Assembly (NCBI GenBank): GCA_949752735.1
Contig: OX457036.1
Location: 7,286,192 to 7,350,191 of the forward strand
Source: Lumbricus terrestris
Taxonomy: Eukaryota; Annelida; Clitellata; Crassiclitellata; Lumbricidae
Reading direction: 5' to 3'
DNA length: 64,000 bases
The translations under genes and the position numbers were made by a program. Positions within the stretch are counted from its first letter, which is position 1; every line of letters begins with the position of its first letter. A model generated the notes under the pieces. It saw only the letters and a program-made list of their open reading frames with translations. It ran no database searches and was not told the origin of the DNA. Below are positions 60,617-64,000 of this stretch, piece by piece.

Positions 60617-61177
60617 TGTATAGTCTATGTGGTCAGTTAATGTTTAGGCGTACGACTAGACCAGCTCAAGGTCAGCGTCTAGACAGTTAGGCCTGCAGGT
60701 GACAGACTGGCGGGAAAGTTGGCGCGGCTCGGCCGACCGTCGCTGGAGAGCGAGAGAGAGAGAGAGCGAGGCAGACAGACAGACGGACAGATAGACGGAG
60801 AGAGGCAGATAGAAGGACAGAGCGGCAAGGGGAAGAGTGTACGCCCAGACAGTGATAGAAGTTGTAGAAGAAGGAGTTGGTAAGAGAGAGTAGAAGACGT
60901 TTTAGAGAACAGTGGAGTTAGATAATAATAGTTGCGTTGCTGTCGTAGAATTCAAGCGTTTGTCGTCGTTGATCCATTGTTGTGTTATTTGCGTTGTTAT
61001 GAACGAAGAAGAAAATACAAGAAAGAGAGCTTTGTTGTAATTGAACAAGTTAAGAACTTTAGAAACTTATACACTAGCTTTAGATACCGAAATACAGTGA
61101 CTAGGTTAGGCCTAGGCTGCGCTACTGAACACTGAAGAAAAAGGAAGAAAACTTTGAAGGTCAATTGAAGGTTGACA
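60617..61177 (+). repeat. 5' LTR of the right-edge Gypsy element
   Basis: It starts TGTATAGTCTATGTGGTCAG and ends GGTTGACA, with a primer-binding site three bases later. It contains a (GA)n-rich block (60745-60800) and TTAGGTTAGGCCTAGGCTGC. The start was set by alignment with the solo LTR at 53591-54110. The 3' LTR lies outside the window. Confidence 0.8.
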
Positions 61178-61180
61178 TTT

Positions 61181-61198
61181 TGGTGACAGCGGTGGGAT
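61181..61198 (+). promoter_or_regulatory. Primer-binding site, probably tRNA-Leu
   Basis: TGGTGACAGCGGTGGGAT begins with TGG, the complement of a tRNA CCA end. The rest differs by one base from the complement of the 3' end of animal tRNA-Leu (AAG/UAG) as I remember it. Position just after the LTR fits minus-strand priming. Confidence 0.65.
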
Positions 61199-61237
61199 AC
61201 TGAATTCAAGCAAAGGACGTTGGGATAGCGAACTCAT

Positions 61238-61325
61238 TTGGAGGAATATTTTCAGTTGGAGGAATATTTTCAATTGGAGGAATATTTTCAGTCGGAGGAA
61301 TATTTACGATTGGAGACGCATTTCG
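61238..61325 (+). repeat. 18-bp tandem repeats in the Gypsy leader
   Basis: GGAGGAATATTTTCAGTT and close variants occur four times in a row, with a fifth decayed copy (GGAGACGCATTTCGGA). They lie between the primer-binding site and the gag start. Confidence 0.85.
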
Positions 61326-61506
61326 GAGTCTGGTGAGAAGATACAACGGGCATACGAATAACATTACGACAACGCAACGCCAGAGAGAGGTATACAAAAC
61401 TTGCTTGTTTACCCAAGGAGCCATAAGAATTAAAGTCAGCCAATCACAGATATTCATAGCCATTCCCGTGATTTCTTCACGGTAATCACTGAAGTAAAGA
61501 AGTAAG

Positions 61507-64000
61507 ATGGAGAAACTTACAGAACAAAAGCAAGCCAGTATAAAGAAGATGTCTTCTGATCGATTAATAAAGTTATTAATTGAAGAGGGTCTAGACGTAG
61601 AAGAAGTCGAAGAGATGTCTAGAGAAAATTTGATGGGAGCTTTAGCAGAGGTTTGGCTTAAAAAGGAAGCTGAAGAGAAAGGTGCTGTGGGTGGCGCTGA
61701 GGAGAAACCAATTGAAAAACCACCGGCACCGATGTCTATGGAGGCGTTGATGCAATTTATGATGATGAGAGAGGAGCAACGCAGACAAGAAGAAAAAGAA
61801 CGGAGACAAGAGGAGAAAGAGAAAGAGGAGCAACGGAGACGAGAGGAGAAAGAACAAAAACAAGAAGAGAAAGAGAAAGAGGAGAAACGGAGACAAGAAG
61901 AGAAAGAACGGAGACAAGAAGAGATTGAACGAACAGAAAAGCTTCGACTAGAGGAAAAAGCAAGAGCAGAACAAGCAGAAAGGATGAGACAAGAAGAGAT
62001 ACAGATGCAGAAGCAGCAGTTCCAGCTTCAGCTAGAACAACTGAAAAGAGATCGTGACGAAGCTGAACGAAGAAGAATGGAATTGATGATAGAATACGAG
62101 AGAGCAAGGAAAAGTGATGAAGAAATACGAAAACAACAGATGGAAGAGCAAAAGATTCGTGAGGAAGACAAAGAAGCCATGCGTTTGGCAGAATTACAAA
62201 GAGCCGAAGAGATTCGACAGGAAGAATTGAAAATGGAGAAAGAAAATTTGGAAAAGCGGAAAGAGAAAGGGAAGAACAATTAGAATTAGAACAAAAGAAA
62301 CTCGCTCTTAAGGAAGCTCAGCTCCGAGAAATGGCTATAGAAAAGGAGGAACGCAGAAGACAGTTAGAATTGTTGCAGCAAAAGATAGAACAAGAAGAAC
62401 TGCGTAGGGTAGAAGATCAAAATAGACTGAGGGAACGAAATGAAGACGAAAGAAGAAGCCGTGAAGAGTCAGAACGAAACAGGATCAGAGAAAGTGAGAC
62501 AATGGTGTCCAAGATTAAAAGGATAGGTGATGCAATGAAACACGTATTACCTAAGATGCCATATGATATGATGGAGGTGCCATTATATTTTGAGACAGTT
62601 GAGAATGCATTCAACAGTTTTACGGTGGAAAAGCAGTTTTGGGTCAAATTGCTGTTGCCACTAATGACGCCAAGAGCAAGAACGGTGTTGAACCGATTGT
62701 CTTTCGCTGATCTAGACGATTACGACATAGTGAAAGAACATTTACTGAAAGAATTCAAATTGACAGCGAGAGAATATCGATCACGATTTGGAGATGCGAG
62801 GAAAACGGCAGAAGAAACATACACGATGTTTACAGCAAGATTGAAGAATCTGTTGAACTATTATGTCAGAAGTAGGCGAGTGGGCAAAAGCTACGAGAAG
62901 TTATTTGATCTATTGGTGGCGGATAAATTGAAAGAATGTCTACCACCGGGTCCACTACAGTTCGTACTAGCAAAAGAGGGTACTGAATGCTTTGAAGCTA
63001 GTAATGTTGCAGAACTCGCAGACGTACACGTGAACAATCGAATTGGTCTAATGTTTCAAGACAAACCGAAATATGAAGCATGGGGAAATAGTTCGAAGCA
63101 ACCCAGGTGGAATAGTAATAACAAAGAAACAGGAAACCAAGCCAGAAATAACGAAGCAAGGAATGATGGTGCTCCTGGAAGACAGTTTGGTCAAGATAGA
63201 AGAGAAGCAACGGGTGACAGACAAATGTACAGTCGAATTCCAGTGATGGGACGCCAAAGAGAAAACAATACAGCGTACAATTACAGGCGGGAGAGCACTG
63301 AACAGAGAGGGATTGTTAAGAAACGTTGCCATAATTGTCAGTCAGACCGACATCTGATAAAGGATTGCAAAGTACCACCAAGAATGACGAATCTGAGAAA
63401 TAGATTTACTCGAAGTGCAGAAAATCTCAGAGTAAATCAGATACAAGTAATGAATGCACCGAATCAGTCTGAAGAACAAGACAACCGCGAAACGGAAGTG
63501 AAGTCAGTGATGAAGTGCACGCCTCAATTTGCTATACAGAGAGAAATAGTAAATTCTGCTCCAATTAAAGATACTGGTCGAGAAACAGAAAGCAAAGATG
63601 AGTGTCAACGTACGAAGAAGTCTTTACTACAGCATGTCAATGTAGAGATACGTGGAAATGATGACAGTTGTCATCCCGTGCAAGTCAGAGCGCTGATTGA
63701 CTCTGGTACTGAGATTCCAGTAATCAATGAGGAATTGTTGAAAGGAGCGACAGTGGAAGAAATTGGCAGAGTACATTTGCAATGTGTGGCTGGAGAACCC
63801 ATTCCAGCTAAGTTGGTGAAAATCGAAGTGCGGATGAGTTGTCATAACGAAGGAGGAGATTTGAAAGACAAGGGAGTAAATATCGCGCCATATTTAACCT
63901 TGGTGTGTGCCAGCATTCCGGCAGTCTTGTGCAAAGATAACAAAGAAAAGTTCTTGCTGCATCCAGAGATAATCGCAGAACTGAAAGAGGTTCCACCAGT
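61507..64000 (+). CDS. Gypsy gag-protease polyprotein, one frameshift, open at window end
   Basis: The ATG at 61507 follows the leader. Residues 1-85 are helical and acidic. About 95-300 is an extreme Glu/Arg/Gln/Lys coiled coil (EEKERRQEEKEK-type repeats). A capsid domain follows (PYDMMEVPLYF near residue 350, then KLTAREYRSRFG, YYVRSRRV and FDLLVADKLKECLPPG). Next come a CHNCQSDRHLIKDC zinc knuckle (near 607) and an aspartic protease with LIDSGTEIPVI (catalytic Asp near 731). The first frame stops at 62283. From about 62250 a frame displaced by one base continues, without any stop, to the window end, so a single-base loss in an A run is likely. Reverse transcriptase, RNase H and integrase would lie beyond the edge. 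Confidence 0.85.

Noticed and set aside
61642..62279. Leu/Ser/Phe-rich minus-strand frames
   Set aside because: Antisense shadows of the Glu/Arg-rich gag coiled coil.

Overview
The window is animal genomic DNA. It shows spliced exons with GT/AG junctions, non-LTR retrotransposons, tRNA-derived SINEs, hAT, Tc1/mariner and foldback DNA transposons, Gypsy LTR elements and very long microsatellites. The frequent TAGGCCTA words, the foldback elements with arrays of 15-bp repeats, and the shared 'GGGCGCTATATAAAT' LINE/SINE tails suggest a marine invertebrate. A deuterostome such as an echinoderm or hemichordate is plausible, but this is a weak inference.

One host gene can be assembled. It is a secreted C-type lectin on the minus strand, spanning 32971 down to 4784. 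Exon 1 (32971-32748) encodes a signal peptide and a short coiled-coil neck. Exon 2 (12462-12275) encodes the first half of the carbohydrate-recognition domain. Exon 3 (5061-4784) encodes the second half, with EPN and WND ligand motifs. Both splice junctions agree in phase and give a 229-residue protein. Everything between 5 and 32.7 kb is therefore intron of this gene, and it is packed with nested mobile elements.

The intronic layers include a hAT element with SPIN-like ends just downstream of the gene (198-1709), 9-bp-TSD foldback elements (2353-2894, 16736-17323, 20240-21228), a palindrome of palindromes (3338-4255), a 2.2 kb foldback with inverted tandem arms (9546-11791), and a stack at 12897-19241 (hAT containing a LINE, a second hAT, and a Gypsy element that itself carries a foldback). 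A foldback lies inside a foldback at 19813-22397, and a 5.1 kb hAT with a perfect 8-bp target duplication (24310-29382) splits an older LINE.

Upstream of the lectin, 33-64 kb is mostly mobile-element debris: two mariner relics of one lineage, many LINE 3' ends, two (GAT)n tracts of 808 and 513 bp, a hAT relic with a perfect 8-bp target duplication, a solo LTR, and at the right edge a Gypsy element with 5' LTR, primer-binding site, leader repeats and a gag-protease frame that runs off the window. The most unusual object is a 3.3 kb foldback element (36931-40191). Its inverted arms both carry coding sequence resembling the region just before, and the start of, the CUT domain of a Onecut/HNF6 transcription factor. 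This looks like host-gene capture by a foldback transposon.
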